In this document: positions 41,782 through 53,065 of the stretch, piece by piece
How the letters are laid out: every line of letters starts with the position of its first letter
Numbering within the stretch: position 1 is the stretch's first letter
NCBI GenBank assembly: GCA_946902985.2
Contig: OX336393.1
Coordinates: forward strand, 127,996,533-128,060,532
Direction of reading: 5' to 3'
Length of the DNA stretch: 64,000 bases
Source of the DNA: Meconema thalassinum
Taxonomy: Eukaryota; Arthropoda; Insecta; Orthoptera; Tettigoniidae
Program-made: the position numbers and the translations under genes
Notes under the pieces: model-generated
What the model was told of the DNA's origin: nothing
The model's database searches: none
What the model saw: only the letters and a program-made list of their open reading frames with translations

Positions 41782-43685
41782 AACAAGATGTTCAGTAAAG
41801 AACATATAGCCTACTTTCTCCTAAATGTATGAGTATAGTTATAACTCGTTATTATCAAAGAGTATAATAGAATCATTTCTTGGTTGAAGACCTTAGAAAC
41901 TATTTACCTCTACAAAACGCCACAACCTAGAAAAAAAACTACTACCATCATTGAAGAAAGATAGATAAGTAGTATCTCAAGAATGTTATGGATCTGGAGA
42001 CATAATCGACCGGACTGGCTGCGTGGCTCAGCGGTAACGTTCTCGCTTGCTGGGCCCTAGGTTGAAGGTTCGTATCCTGGCGCAGTCAGCTGGCATTTGA
42101 GGGTGCACAAATGCGAGGGAGCCGTGTCAGTAGATTTACTGGCACGTTAAAGATCCCCTTCGGGCCAAAATTCCGGCACCCCGGCGTATCTAAAAGCAGC
42201 AGTAGTTAAAAGGGACGTAAAACAAATAACATTATTATTATAGTTATTATTACATAATCGACCTGCCGTGGGCAACATCCAACTTTGAGTTGAGGCATGT
42301 CTTTACACGTCTGGTTGTGCATGGCTTTCACAACCCTAATTGAATTAACAAATCTTTCCATGACCCTACAGAGACGTGTGAATACAAACTATGTGGATAT
42401 TTTCGATTGCTATTTGCCTGAAATAAAAGTATTAATTAATAACCTGAACTAACACCAACGGCTAGAATTCAGTTACTATGTGAAATCGTTTTGTTCTTTA
42501 CTTCAAATAACATTTTCAAATAACGCACAATAGGCTGTTACAAACCCTTTAAAATAAAAAGTAAAAATTTATCGTAGTATCATCTTGCCATTCTTCAAGT
42601 TCGATGCGCATAGAATGCCAATGGTATACGGTATTATCCAATGGAGTCCCACGTAGACCAGTCGTGACATCTAGTGGAGAGTATCGAACAATATAACCCT
42701 AACAGGGCGAGTGCATTCTAGTGGCCATAAGAAGAAACTTTTCAATAAAATCTTGAAGTTAATAAGTAGGCCGGCGTGCAGTTACCTTTTTGGCTGCTAG
42801 ATTTCTCGAGCAAATCTGCTGGTGAATTATGTTTTAATTAAATATATATTTTATATGCACCTTATAACGCTTAATTTTAAAACGTCTGAATCATTACAAA
42901 ACAATAAATATATAAAATTTCAAGCAAAGAAAAAAAACTCTGATGGGGTTTGAACCATAGGCATATGAGTGATAGGCCAACGCTTTACCACGGAGCCATT
43001 TGTGCCAACGAACATCGTTCTATATAAAATGACTTACATATAACCTGTTAGCAAATAATGATTTAGACTAAACTATTTCATCAGTGGAGTATATTATTTA
43101 TTTATAAAGCATTTCATACAAAGTTTATTTATTTTGTATCAGTACGCTATATTGCATGCAAATCTCAAATTAGTGAAATATAAGTCAGGCACAAGATATC
43201 CGCTGCCATCTTGTCTTCTTACCGAGACGGCTCAGCTTTTTAAAATCACTTCTGCACTAAAGTATTACAAAATAAACTTTTAATTTCGAACGTGCCTCTT
43301 CCTTTAGAACAGTTAAATCGATTCTCGGCTCGATAATCGGAACTGGTGGGTCCCATGATATGGATTATAAAGTTTGCATAATTCGCATGGCCGCCATCCT
43401 GAAATGGTACGGCGGATGACCTTGTAGTTTGGTCACAAGACGCGTCCTATATGAAGGTATGTTATTACCAAATTTGGAGGAGATCAGATAATTTGGTTAG
43501 TCGCTATTTTATTTTACGTTTTGAACGTTTGAGTGGCCGCCATTCAGTTTTAGTAAAGATGGCGACGATATAAAACATGACACTGAGGTGCCCTTTGCTT
43601 GTTCTACCTCTGTATCAAATTTCGTTCAATTCGGTTTCACCGTGTTCGAATTGATAGGGGGGGACAGACATTCAGAGTACACACA

Positions 43686-43730
<45 letters not shown>

Positions 43731-43827
43731 TCACACACACACACACACAGACAGACACACAATTTTTGGCCCTGTAGTGATCTCATAAGTCTACTTTCAT
43801 TTTTTGCAAAAATCGAAAGTAGGCTAA
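41782..43827 (+). mobile_element. Helentron-like element family A, copy A1
   Basis: It starts AACAAGATGTTC with a GAAC partner six bases on, then ATAGCCTACTTTC (41806-41818). It ends in 'gtctactttc' (43789-43798), an inner ATTTTTTGCAAAAAT palindrome, 'gaaagtaggc' and CTAA (43824-43827). Subterminal AGCCTACTTTC and GAAAGTAGGCT are inverted repeats. (CA)n and (GACA)n lie just before the 3' hairpin (43680-43760). A tRNA-like string occurs at about 42945-43010 on the minus strand, and a SINE at 42011-42251. Copy A2 has the same two boundaries. No protein is encoded. Confidence 0.7.
42011..42251 (+). mobile_element. tRNA-headed SINE family S4 inside A1
   Basis: The head 'ctgcgtggctcagcggtaac' (box A-like) and 'gaaggttcgtatcctgg' (box B-like) are followed by 'ccccttcgggccaaaattcc' and a (TTA)n tail. 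Target duplications ACATAATCGAC lie at 42000-42010 and 42252-42262. Confidence 0.88.
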
Positions 43828-44890
43828 TATTAAATATTAAAACGTAAAATATTAATAATATATATTTGAGAACATGAAGTATTTTTAAATATAAAATGAA
43901 AAAAAAATACTAAAATATTACCATTTAAAAATAAAAAATAAAAAGATAAAAAATTAAGGAAATAAAAATAATATTGAATGGAGTGGAAAAATAAATAAAA
44001 TTTTAAAACTATAATTGTGAAGGCTGCTCATATAGCCTCCCTTTTAGTGAGTGCTATGGTGAAGAATTATACAGTGATTAGTGTCATGTCTGTGTTGATA
44101 TAAAGAGCCATCCCAAGTTTCTCAAGACGTAATGTGAAGAAGATATAATCACAGAACATTCACTCAGCGCTGGGATTCAAACCTTCAATCTCCGGTTCTT
44201 CTGCTTTTCATTGTAGACGTGGTGCGCGATTTAACGCTCATTGCTAGGTCTCGGAGTTTGTTGGTGATAAAAGCAACGGAAACGATAGGTTTACTGTACT
44301 TGGCGAGAACGTGCTGAAGTGGATCAGAAATAAGTTCTAGCACAAATAGATTATGAAGGCGCTTCGATCACTAATGCAGACCGAAGAAGGAACTCATGAG
44401 CCAGAATACTACAGTAGTTACTACTCTTTCGTCTAGCCATAATTATATAATTTATATGAACCAGACATCTACGCTACAAATGCAATTACTAAAAATATTT
44501 AATATGCATAACGGCATTTTTGAATTAAAATGCGAAATATCCAATTACTTTCCAGAACTTTAGGCTGCTCTACGTAATGGGAATAAATGATTATAAAGCC
44601 ATATGAATTCAGTTTTTATTATACTGCACGTATAATGTATATATTTTTTCTATATAAAAGTCAGTGCTAATTATAAATCTAGAATATTGTTCTGGACGCA
44701 CCTGAGGTGTCCTGCACTGACGATATCAGTGGACGTGACCGTTATCACTGATGAGATGAATGAGTGCAATAAAATTACACCAAATGCTAGTGTTCTTATT
44801 TGTTCATTTTTATTAAAAGGGTTTCCTAAACCGTGAGGCTACCCTCAACTGCACAGTAAATTAAATACACCATTGACCGCAAATGTGTGT
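43828..44890. other. unassigned A+T-rich region
   Basis: 43840-44010 is low-complexity A+T-rich sequence. 44165-44240 has a SINE-like minus-strand string. No gene is supported. Confidence 0.4.
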
Positions 44891-44894
44891 GTGT

Positions 44895-45440
44895 GTTTGA
44901 GTCTTCAGTCTCTTGACTGATTTGATGCCTCCCTGTCCTGAGCTAATCGTTTCATCTCTACATAGCTACCACACCCTACATCCGAAGCATTCTGTTTAAC
45001 ATATTCTAACCTTGGTCTACCCCTACAGTTCTTGTCCTCGACCCTTCCTTCGATAACTAAGCTTGCTATTCCAGGGTGTCTTAGTATGTGTCTTACTAAC
45101 CTATCTCTTCTCTTCACTACCAGTCGCCAGAAACATCTCTCCTCTCTCACTCGTCTTAATACCTCTTCGTTTGTAACCCTATCTACCCATCTGATCTTCA
45201 TCATTCTCCTGTAAGGCCACTTTTCAAATGCTTCAATTCTCATCTTTTCTGCTGCACCAATAGTCCATGTTTCACTTCCATAGAGTGCCACGCTTCAGGC
45301 AAAGGCTTTCAAAAATGACTTCCTAATACCTAAAACTATATTCGAAGTCAACAGATTCCTTTTCTGTAGAAATTCTTTCCTTGTCTGAGCCAACCTTCTT
45401 TTTATACCCTCTTCGCTTCGTCCATCACTGGTTACCCTCA
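44895..45440 (-). pseudogene. LINE C-terminal region
   Basis: The minus strand has 'GDGRSEEGIKRRLAQTRK', 'FLQKRNLLTSNIVLG', then a stop, then the open stretch 44905-45291 with 'ALYGSETWTIGAAEKMRIEA', 'RMMKIRWVDRVTNEEVL' and 'RGRPRLEYVKQNASD', ending at a TGA. The order matches 40020-40700 closely, so both are 5'-truncated copies of one non-LTR family. A (CA)-rich 3' tail lies at 44885-44900. A repeated string of about 40 bp, 'cagtaaattaaatacaccat' and following, on both sides (44858-44897, 45448-45490) marks the insertion. Confidence 0.75.
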
Positions 45441-45480
45441 TCTAGGCTACACAGTAAATTAAATACACCATTCATCGGCA

Positions 45481-46165
45481 ATGTGTGTGTGTTCGAGTCT
45501 TCAGGCTTTAATATAATAATAATAATGTTATTGCTTTTACGTCCTTTTTAACTACTAAAGTTTTTAGAGACGCCGGGGTGCCAGAATTTTGCCCCGAAGG
45601 GGATCTTTAACGTGCACACCCTCAAATGCCAACTGACTGTGCCAGGATTAGATCCTACAACCTTGGCCACAGCGGGCGAGAACGTCAACGCTGCACCACG
45701 CAGCCAGTCCCTTCAGACTTTAAACTGGTTTGATGCAGCCTTCCATCACTCCTTGCTCTGAGCTAATCGTTACATCTCTACATAGCTACCACACTTTACA
45801 TCCGTGGCAATCTGTTTAACACATTCCAATCTTTTGGACTACCCCTACATTTCTCGTCCTCGACCTTTCTCTCCATGACTAAGTTTGCTATTCACGGATG
45901 ACTTAGTATGTGTCCTACCAAACTATCTCTTCTCTTCATTAGCAGTCGCCAGAAACATCTCTCTTCCACTAATCGTCTTAATACCTCTTCATTTGTTACT
46001 ATTTCATATATCCATCTGATCTTCATCATTGTCCTTTAAGACCACATTCAAAAAGAAAACTTCCAATCTCCTCTTCCCTGCTGTACAAAGAGTCAAGTTT
46101 CACTTCCATAGAGCGCCACGTTCCAGACAAAGACTTTCAAAAATTACTTTCTTATACGTTACATA
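45481..46165 (-). pseudogene. LINE C-terminal region, decayed and SINE-interrupted
   Basis: An older copy of the same LINE tail is recognisable at DNA level ('tggcgctctatggaagtgaa', 'aatgatgaagatcagatgg', 'tgttaaacagattgcc'), with many stops and indels. Its 3' end (45481-45511) is separated from the rest by an S4 SINE. It lies head-to-tail behind the younger copy at 44895-45440, which seems to have inserted at its 3' end. Confidence 0.65.
45512..45710 (-). mobile_element. SINE family S4 inside a LINE tail
   Basis: The minus strand begins 'gactggctgcgtggtgcagc' and ends in (TTA)n. Target duplications CTTCAG(G/A)CTTTAA lie at 45499-45511 and 45711-45723. Confidence 0.85.
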
Positions 46166-46864
46166 ACTCTACAGTATGCTATGTAATGATCTTTGTAAAT
46201 CAATTTTAAGGCTTGGGACATCTTGGTCGTCAGCTTCAAGTACTTGGATGTGCGTCGGATTTATCAGTCCGTGTTTCAATGCTGACCGTAGTATGTCCAT
46301 AATTATGATTATTAGGGCTATGTATAAGGCTACGTGCGTCGTGATTTGAAATAAGATACCATCTCTGGATTTGCCTGGAGGGCGAAACATACTCTCAGGA
46401 TGGCCGGTGTCATTGCCGGGATTTGAGCCAACGATACCCGGTATGAATGCAGTTCCTCATCGCAGTCGTGGCTCATGATTTAACGTGCATGGCTACTCTG
46501 CAAGGCCATAATTAAATTATCAAACCACTGGTGAATTTTGTTACTTCTGGGTTACCTTTATCATCTGACCGCTATAAAGGGTTAATTTATTACTTTATTC
46601 GTCGACACACTGTGCTTGTAGTAATGGTTCCTGTTTGCAAGTTGATATACTTTCAGCCACTCTATGATTACAATGAATTTATTTTCGAACACTATGTAGT
46701 AGTGAGTGGGATGGATAATTTGCTTGTGGACACCCTGTACTTAGAGTTAAGGTTCCGGTTTGCAAATTAATTTGTTTTCAACTTCACTATGATGCCAGTG
46801 GATTTATTTCGAAACACCGTATACTAGTGCGTGGGCAGGTTATTGTGCTTGTAGATACCTTGCA
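46166..46864. other. unassigned region with SINE-like relic
   Basis: 46340-46500 resembles other minus-strand SINE relics ('gccgggatttgagccaacg'). The rest is unassigned. Confidence 0.4.
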
Positions 46865-46877
46865 CTTAGTGTTATAG

Positions 46878-47709
46878 TGGCGTCTTCGGTGGTGTAGTTG
46901 GTAGCATGCTGAGCTGCTGTGCCCAAGATCGCGGTATCAAACCCGGCCGAAGTCGTCGGATATTTTTAAGAACGTTAAAATTAGCTCAGTATACTTTCCT
47001 TCGGAGCGGAAATGAAGCCGGCGGGACCATGTCATAGATTTATTGCCTTCCACTAACTACAATTGCGTGAAGCTAAATTTGTAGGTTCGATTTGATTAAC
47101 GCTCTATTAGTTCAAACGTTCACCACCAGGTGCTGGTTGCGGTGGCATCTAGTAGCCACGTTCACAGCTAGTTGTCTTTGACACTAGCATTTGGTAGAAA
47201 AAGTAGGAACTACTTGAAATTGATCGTCTGCAGTCCTTACTTGAATTACAAACTGACAGTAGAGGCTACGCTGGCTAAAGCGCGGTGTTAGGTCATGGGG
47301 CCAAGCTTTCTGCTGACTCGGTACGCGCGTGGGTTCGAGCCCCACCGTCGGCTGTCCTTGAAATGGTTTTCCGTGGTTTCCCATTTTCAACACCAGGCAA
47401 ATGCTGGGACAGTAGGCCTACCTTCTGACAGGCCACGGCCGCTTCCTTCCACATCCTTGCCCACTTTCATCCATTCATCTCATCTCTCATCCCGACGCGC
47501 AGGTCGCCCACGGGCGTCGACTAGAAAGACCTACACTCGGCCTCTCAGGAGCCTACACGACAAAAAAAACTTGAATTACAGATAACACACACTAATACAG
47601 CCATTACAATTGACACTGGTTGTCAGACAGCTTCAACACACGCCCAAAGTACACGGGGGTACATGTCCGCGTTGTCGCAGCCCCTAAACGGAGGAACCAA
47701 CCAACCAAC
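46878..47709 (+). mobile_element. SINE family S1 with a nested SINE
   Basis: The head 'cgtcttcggtggtgtagttgg', the S1 body and the (AACC)n tail are all present. Target duplications CTTAGTGTTATAG lie at 46865-46877 and 47710-47722. An S2 SINE splits it at 47251-47569. Confidence 0.9.
47251..47569 (+). mobile_element. SINE family S2 nested in S1
   Basis: The box B-like 'gtgggttcgagccccacc' and the S2 body 'tttcaacaccaggcaaatgc' end in an A-tail. Target duplications CTTGAATTACA lie at 47240-47250 and 47570-47580. Confidence 0.9.
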
Positions 47710-47724
47710 CTTAGTGTTATAGCT

Positions 47725-48514
47725 CCGGTTTCCACGTTAATATGCTTTTAACCTCAGTATGATCACAGAGATTTTCTTTCTAAATACCATATACTAGTGC
47801 GTGGGCAGGTTAGTTTGCTTGTAGACAGCCTGTAGTTTGGTGTAATGGTGGCGGCCGGGAGCTGTTCGCTCCACGCGCTTCACAGGACGTCTGATTAATC
47901 CATATTAAAATTGCTTTACATCAACTTTCAACACTATAAATCCTTCAATTAATTCTAGATTTATTTCACGCCCCATTTGCTATGCTAGAAACCTCTAATT
48001 GTTTACAATGTTAATTCATGGACTATTTTAACCAATGTTTATATCGCAAATGAATTGTAAACTAATTTTAGACCGCAAGTACCGCCAATGTGTCAAAGGT
48101 TTACAGAACGATTGGTACAATGCCAAAACGGAAAAACATTCGCACTAGAAACTTCAGCATGAAAGAACTTATCGCATAATTTTCATTAACTACATTAATA
48201 ATAGGAGTATGAATAGGATAAAATTATTTTAACCCTTTATGGGATAGTGGTCATAAGGACAGTTTATGCTTTCAAAGATGATGATGGTTGAATCTGTTAG
48301 CCAAATTTCGGAGAATTTTCTAAAATTCAAGTATTATATAGACTACGTAGCCAATATACGTGACGTAATGTGCAGGATAAAATTTAAAATATTCAAACTT
48401 AAATCATTAACAATTAAAGTGTAAAAATAAAATATAAATATAGAAATATAAATCATAAAAATTAAATTACAATAATAAAATAAATACAAAAAAATAAAAA
48501 TAACAAAACTATAA
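47725..48514. other. unassigned A+T-rich region
   Basis: Only low-complexity A+T-rich sequence is visible. 48400-48510 is extremely A-rich. Confidence 0.45.
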
Positions 48515-50501
48515 AATAAGATGTTCAGTAAAGAACATATAGCCTACTTTCTCCTAAATGTATGAGTATAGTTATAACTCGTTATTATCAAAGTGTATAA
48601 TAGAATCATTTCTTGGTTGAAGACCTTAGAAACTATTTACCTCTACCAAACGCCACAATCTAGAAAAAAACTAGAAAGTTAGATAAGAAGTATCGCAATA
48701 ATGTTATGGATCTGGAGACATAATCGACCGGACTGGCTGCGTGGCTCAGCGGTAACGTTCTCGCTTGCTGGGCCCTAGGTTGCAGGTTCGTATCCTGGAG
48801 CAGTCAGCTGGCATTTGAGGGTGCACAAATGCGAGGGAGCCGTGTCAGTAGATTTACTGGCACGTTAAAGATCCCCTTCGGGCCAAAATTCCGGCACCCC
48901 GGCGTATCTAAAAGCAGCAGTAGTTAAAAGGGACGTAAAACAAATAACATTATTATTATTGTTATTATTACATAATCGACCTGCCGTGGGCAACATCCAA
49001 CTTTGAGTTGAGGCATGTCTTTACACGTCTGGTTGTGCATGACTTTCACAACCCTAATTGAATTAACAAATCTTTCCATGACCCTACAGAGACGTGTGTA
49101 TACAAACTATGTGGATATTTTCGATTGCTTTTTGCCTGAAATAAAAGTATTAATTAATAACCTGAACTAACACCAACGGCTAGAATTCAGTTACTATGTG
49201 AAATCGTTTTGTTCTTTACTTCAAATAACATTTTCAAATAAAGCACAATAGGCTGTTACAAACCCTTTAAAATAAAAAGTAAACATTTATCGTAGTATCA
49301 TCATGCCATTCTTCAAGTTCGATGCGCATAGAATGCCAATGGTATACGGTACTATCCAATGGAGTCCCACGTAGACCAGTCGTGACATCTAGTGGAGAGT
49401 ATCGAACAATATAACCCTAACAGGGCGAGTGCATTCTAGTGGCCATAAGAAGAAACTTTTCAAGAAAATCTTGAAGTTAATAAGTAGGCCGGCGTGCAGT
49501 TACCTTTTTGGCTGCTAAATTTCTCGAACAAATCTGCTGGTGAATTATGTTTTAATTAAATATATATTTTATATGCACCATATAACGCTTAATTTTAAAA
49601 CGTCTGAATCATTACAAAACAATAAATATATAAAATTTCAAGCAAAGAAAAAAAACTCTGATGGGGTTTGAACCATAGGCATATGAGTGATAGGCCAACG
49701 CTTTACCATGGAGCCATTTGTGCCAACGAACATCGTTCTATATAAAATGAGTTACATATAACCTGTTATCAAATAATGATTTAGACTAAACGATTTCATC
49801 AGTGGAGTATATTATTTATTATAAAGCATTTCATACAAAGTTTATTTATTTTGTATCAGTACGCTATATTGCATGCAATACTCAAATTAGTGAAATATAA
49901 GTCAGGCACAAGATATCCGCTGCCATCTTGTCTTCTTACCGAGACGGCTCTGCTTTTTAAAATCACTTCTGCACTATAGTATTAAAAAATAAACTTTTAA
50001 TTTCGAACGTGCCTCTTCCTTTAGAACAGTTAAATCGATTCTTGGCTCGATAATCGGAACTGGTGGGTCCCATGATATGGATTATAAAGTTTGCATAATT
50101 CGCACGACCGCCATCCTGAAATGGTACAGCGGATGACCTTGTAGATTGGTCACAAGACGCGTCCTATACGAAGGTAGGTTGTTACCAAATTTGGTAGAGA
50201 TCGGATAGTTTGGTTAGTCGCTATTTGTTTTTACGTTTTGAACGTTTGAGTGGCCGCCATTCAGTTTTGGTAAAGATGGCGGCGATATAAAACATGACAC
50301 TGAAGTACCCTCTTCTTGTTCTACCTCTGTACCAAATTTCGTTCAATTCGGTTTCACTGTGTTCGAATTGATAGGGGGGGGGGACAGACATTCAGAGCAC
50401 ACACACAGACTCACACACACACAGACATACACAAAATTTTTGGCCCTGTGGTGATCTCATAAGTCTACTTTCATTTTTTGCAAAAATCGAATGTAGGCTA
50501 A
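48515..50501 (+). mobile_element. Helentron-like element family A, copy A2
   Basis: Colinear with A1 (41782-43827) from the 5' hairpin to the terminal CTAA (50498-50501), with only scattered substitutions and a shorter (CA)n. Similarity ends at the same two points in both copies, while the flanks differ. That shows transposition of a unit, not a segmental duplication with random ends. It carries the same SINE at the same place. Confidence 0.75.
48729..48969 (+). mobile_element. SINE family S4 inside A2
   Basis: Same insertion point and same ACATAATCGAC duplications (48718-48728, 48970-48980) as in A1. Confidence 0.88.
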
Positions 50502-50504
50502 AAA

Positions 50505-51214
50505 TATGAAAATAATTGTAAAATCATTTCGAAATTAATTTATTAAATAAAAAGGAAAGTATCAAAATTAAAACTATAAGAACATAAATTTTATTAAAAA
50601 TAAATATATCAACATTTTAGAGAAACAGAAAATAGCAAATAATAATAGTAAGTTAATAATTAAAATAAACTAAAATGTAAAAACACATAGGCCTACAAAT
50701 AAAAAATAGTTTTGCCCTATAAATGGTTAATGAACTGTTTATATTGTGTCAATTCCTACTTTAATAGGGTCGTGAAAGATTTAAAACGATCCTGAATAAC
50801 ATTTTTCTTTCTTATTTTTGTATATATTTAATCAGTTAATTATTATTTTCATTAATATTATTATTACTATTATATTATTTATATAACATATTAGAGTTTT
50901 CACATAAATTAAGAAAGTTATACCGATATTTCATGTTTTCGAAAATGGCTCTCTATTTATATCCCTTTGGTCCGATTTTGCCCATTCACGAACTCGACCA
51001 CGATATTAATTGGTTTTATTTTATGTATAACACTGAAAAAAATTGGTGAAAAATAACGGTAGTTATCGTGTCCACAAGGAAGTGATATACCCATAAAATT
51101 TTCAATTCATTTCTTAACATAAAAATTCTCTTCTTTGCGCAACACTTCAACATGCAAAGCTGAAGATTTTACAAGTAATTCCGGTATACAGTACATGGTG
51201 TATCCGTGATGATG
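50505..51214. other. unassigned A+T-rich region
   Basis: Very A+T-rich with no gene or repeat structure recognised. Confidence 0.45.
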
Positions 51215-52080
51215 TTACAAACTCTCGGGGATTATAGAAGAAGGCGAATGGATCCATTTGAGATAAGGACCCATAGTCCGAAAACGATCGACTACAAATT
51301 TCATTTGAAAAAAACTAAGTTCATGAGAAACATCACCGATGCCTCGAAAAGTATCACAATTCATGACAGTTCAGTATGTAAAACAAATTCCTTTAAATAC
51401 CTAGGAGAGTGGACAATGAACGACTCACAGGAAAAGACAGCAATAGAAACGCGTATGAATAAATTACAAAGGTGTTTTCATATTACAAAAGATATATAAT
51501 TTTATTTAAAAAACTTATCCTGGAACACTAAATTAAGGCACTATCAAACAGTGGTCAGACCTGAAACTCTGTATGAGGCAGAAACACTTAAATTAACAAG
51601 ATTTGGTGATTTAGACAAATTAGAGAAGACTGAAAGACGAATTCTGAGAAAAATACTGGGAGCTAAACGAAATAATAACGCAGAAAATAGGTTACAACCA
51701 AATAGAGAGTTATATTTGAAATGTGAAAAATTAACTGATGTAATGAGAAAGAGAAGATTACAGCTTTTTGGGCACATTTATAGAATGGAAAATAGTAGAC
51801 TAACTAAACATATCTTGAACTTACTGACTAGTTACAAATCCAAACCCACATGGTTTATTGAAATTGACAAAGATTTGACAAACGCCAACATTCAGACCGA
51901 CACAATAGCAAACAGATCACTCTTCAGAGAAGCTATTCAAAAGGCAAAATTTCAAGAAAGGAAGAAACAAACAACTCGCAGAAAGTGGACTCAAGAGGAG
52001 GAAGATCGTCACTCTAGAAGTATGAAAGACATTTGGAAACAACGGAAATTGAATGCAATGGACAATAGCAAACGTTGATT
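51215..52080 (+). pseudogene. LINE C-terminal region, one stop
   Basis: From about 51215 the frame reads 'FHLKKTKFM', 'SFKYLGEWTMNDSQEKTAIE', 'RMNKLQRCFHITKDI', then a TAA near 51497-51499. It continues with 'LSWNTKLRHYQTVVRPETLYEAE', 'LEKTERRILRKILGA', 'RRLQLFGHIYRMENSRL' and 'RRKWTQEEEDRHSRSMKD', ending TGA at 52076-52078. This is the complete post-reverse-transcriptase tail of an insect non-LTR retrotransposon, and the best preserved LINE piece in the window. One stop codon breaks it, and the reverse transcriptase core is missing because the copy is 5'-truncated. Confidence 0.75.
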
Positions 52081-52235
52081 CATCGTACCCTCGAAATGGG
52101 TTATTCGAAAGAGGAAGAAGAATCGCAGTTGAGGACTTTACATCCTGTAAATTATTCAGGAGAGCGAATTTAAACATTCAACATTAAAAAGAAACTTAAA
52201 ACACTCCAATTGAGGGTAAGCAATGTAGTTTTTTT

Positions 52236-52379
52236 AAACTCATCAATGTTCTAGGTTTGCACCGTGTCTTGTAGCCTATGTGGGCTCGGGAACACCAATA
52301 GCCCGCTGATGAGCCAGCTTGGTGTCCTAGGTGAAACCCCGCCCAAGATACGGCACACACCTAGAAAATTGATGAGTTT
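52236..52379. repeat. long hairpin next to LINE tail
   Basis: AAACTCATCAAT pairs with ATTGATGAGTTT, TTCTAGGT with ACCTAGAA, and CCGTGTCTTG with CAAGATACGG (one wobble), leaving about 70 nt in the centre. The centre holds CTGATGAG and GAAAC, but no valid hammerhead could be folded from it. Confidence 0.7.
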
Positions 52380-53065
52380 TAATTCACTGGCCACGAAAGC
52401 CAGTATACCAAAATAACTTTTTGCCAAATGTATTTCTTATAAAGAAGTACATGTAAAACAAATAACAACTGAAGTCAAATTATGTAAAAAAGTGAGACGA
52501 TATGGGACGTTCTTTCTGTTCCCACTAAAAATAAAAACTACTGTACCTCGATGACATTCCGCTTTATTTGAAATTAATTTCAACTGATCCGTAGTGACAA
52601 TGGCTGGCCACCAGAAAGCGCCATAAACTCATTTCTGAAAAGAATGGATTTACCCCGTTCTTTTTGTGGGGTCCTCAGTTTTTTAAACCTCCGTCCTCAA
52701 TTTTAGTTCTTATCAGACACTAGGGTGGCGGAATTTTGTCCCGTAGGCGATCCTTAACGTGCCGGAAGCCAATAACATGGGGTTGGCACGTTTGAAGTCC
52801 CATGAATGCCACCGAAATGTGCAGATAAATTGTAATGAGTAGCAATATGCTTCTAACTCAATTTATTTTTTCAACCTGCATCGGTTTACTCGTTCGTTTG
52901 TTTGTTTCTTTGTTTGTAACTCGATGCTGTCTCAGTGATGTCAATCCGCGGGATGTGTCCTAAATTGAGGGGACATTTAGACGAATAATTTTAGGAAAGG
53001 GATCTGTTGCAAAAAGTGAGGTGAATTTGTGATGTCGATTTCATATATCATCAGCTGAGCTGACA
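52380..53065. other. unassigned region with SINE S4 fragment
   Basis: 52715-52790 resembles the complement of the S4 3' half ('ttgtcccgtaggcgatcct'). The rest is unassigned. Confidence 0.4.

Noticed and set aside
42940..43012. Possible tRNA gene on the minus strand
   Set aside because: It has box A- and B-like strings but lies inside family A elements at the same place in A1 and A2, so it is part of the repeat; a cloverleaf could not be completed convincingly.
52290..52345. Hammerhead ribozyme in the LINE-adjacent hairpin
   Set aside because: CTGATGAG and GAAAC are present, but no strand order gives a GUH cleavage site with proper stems I and III.
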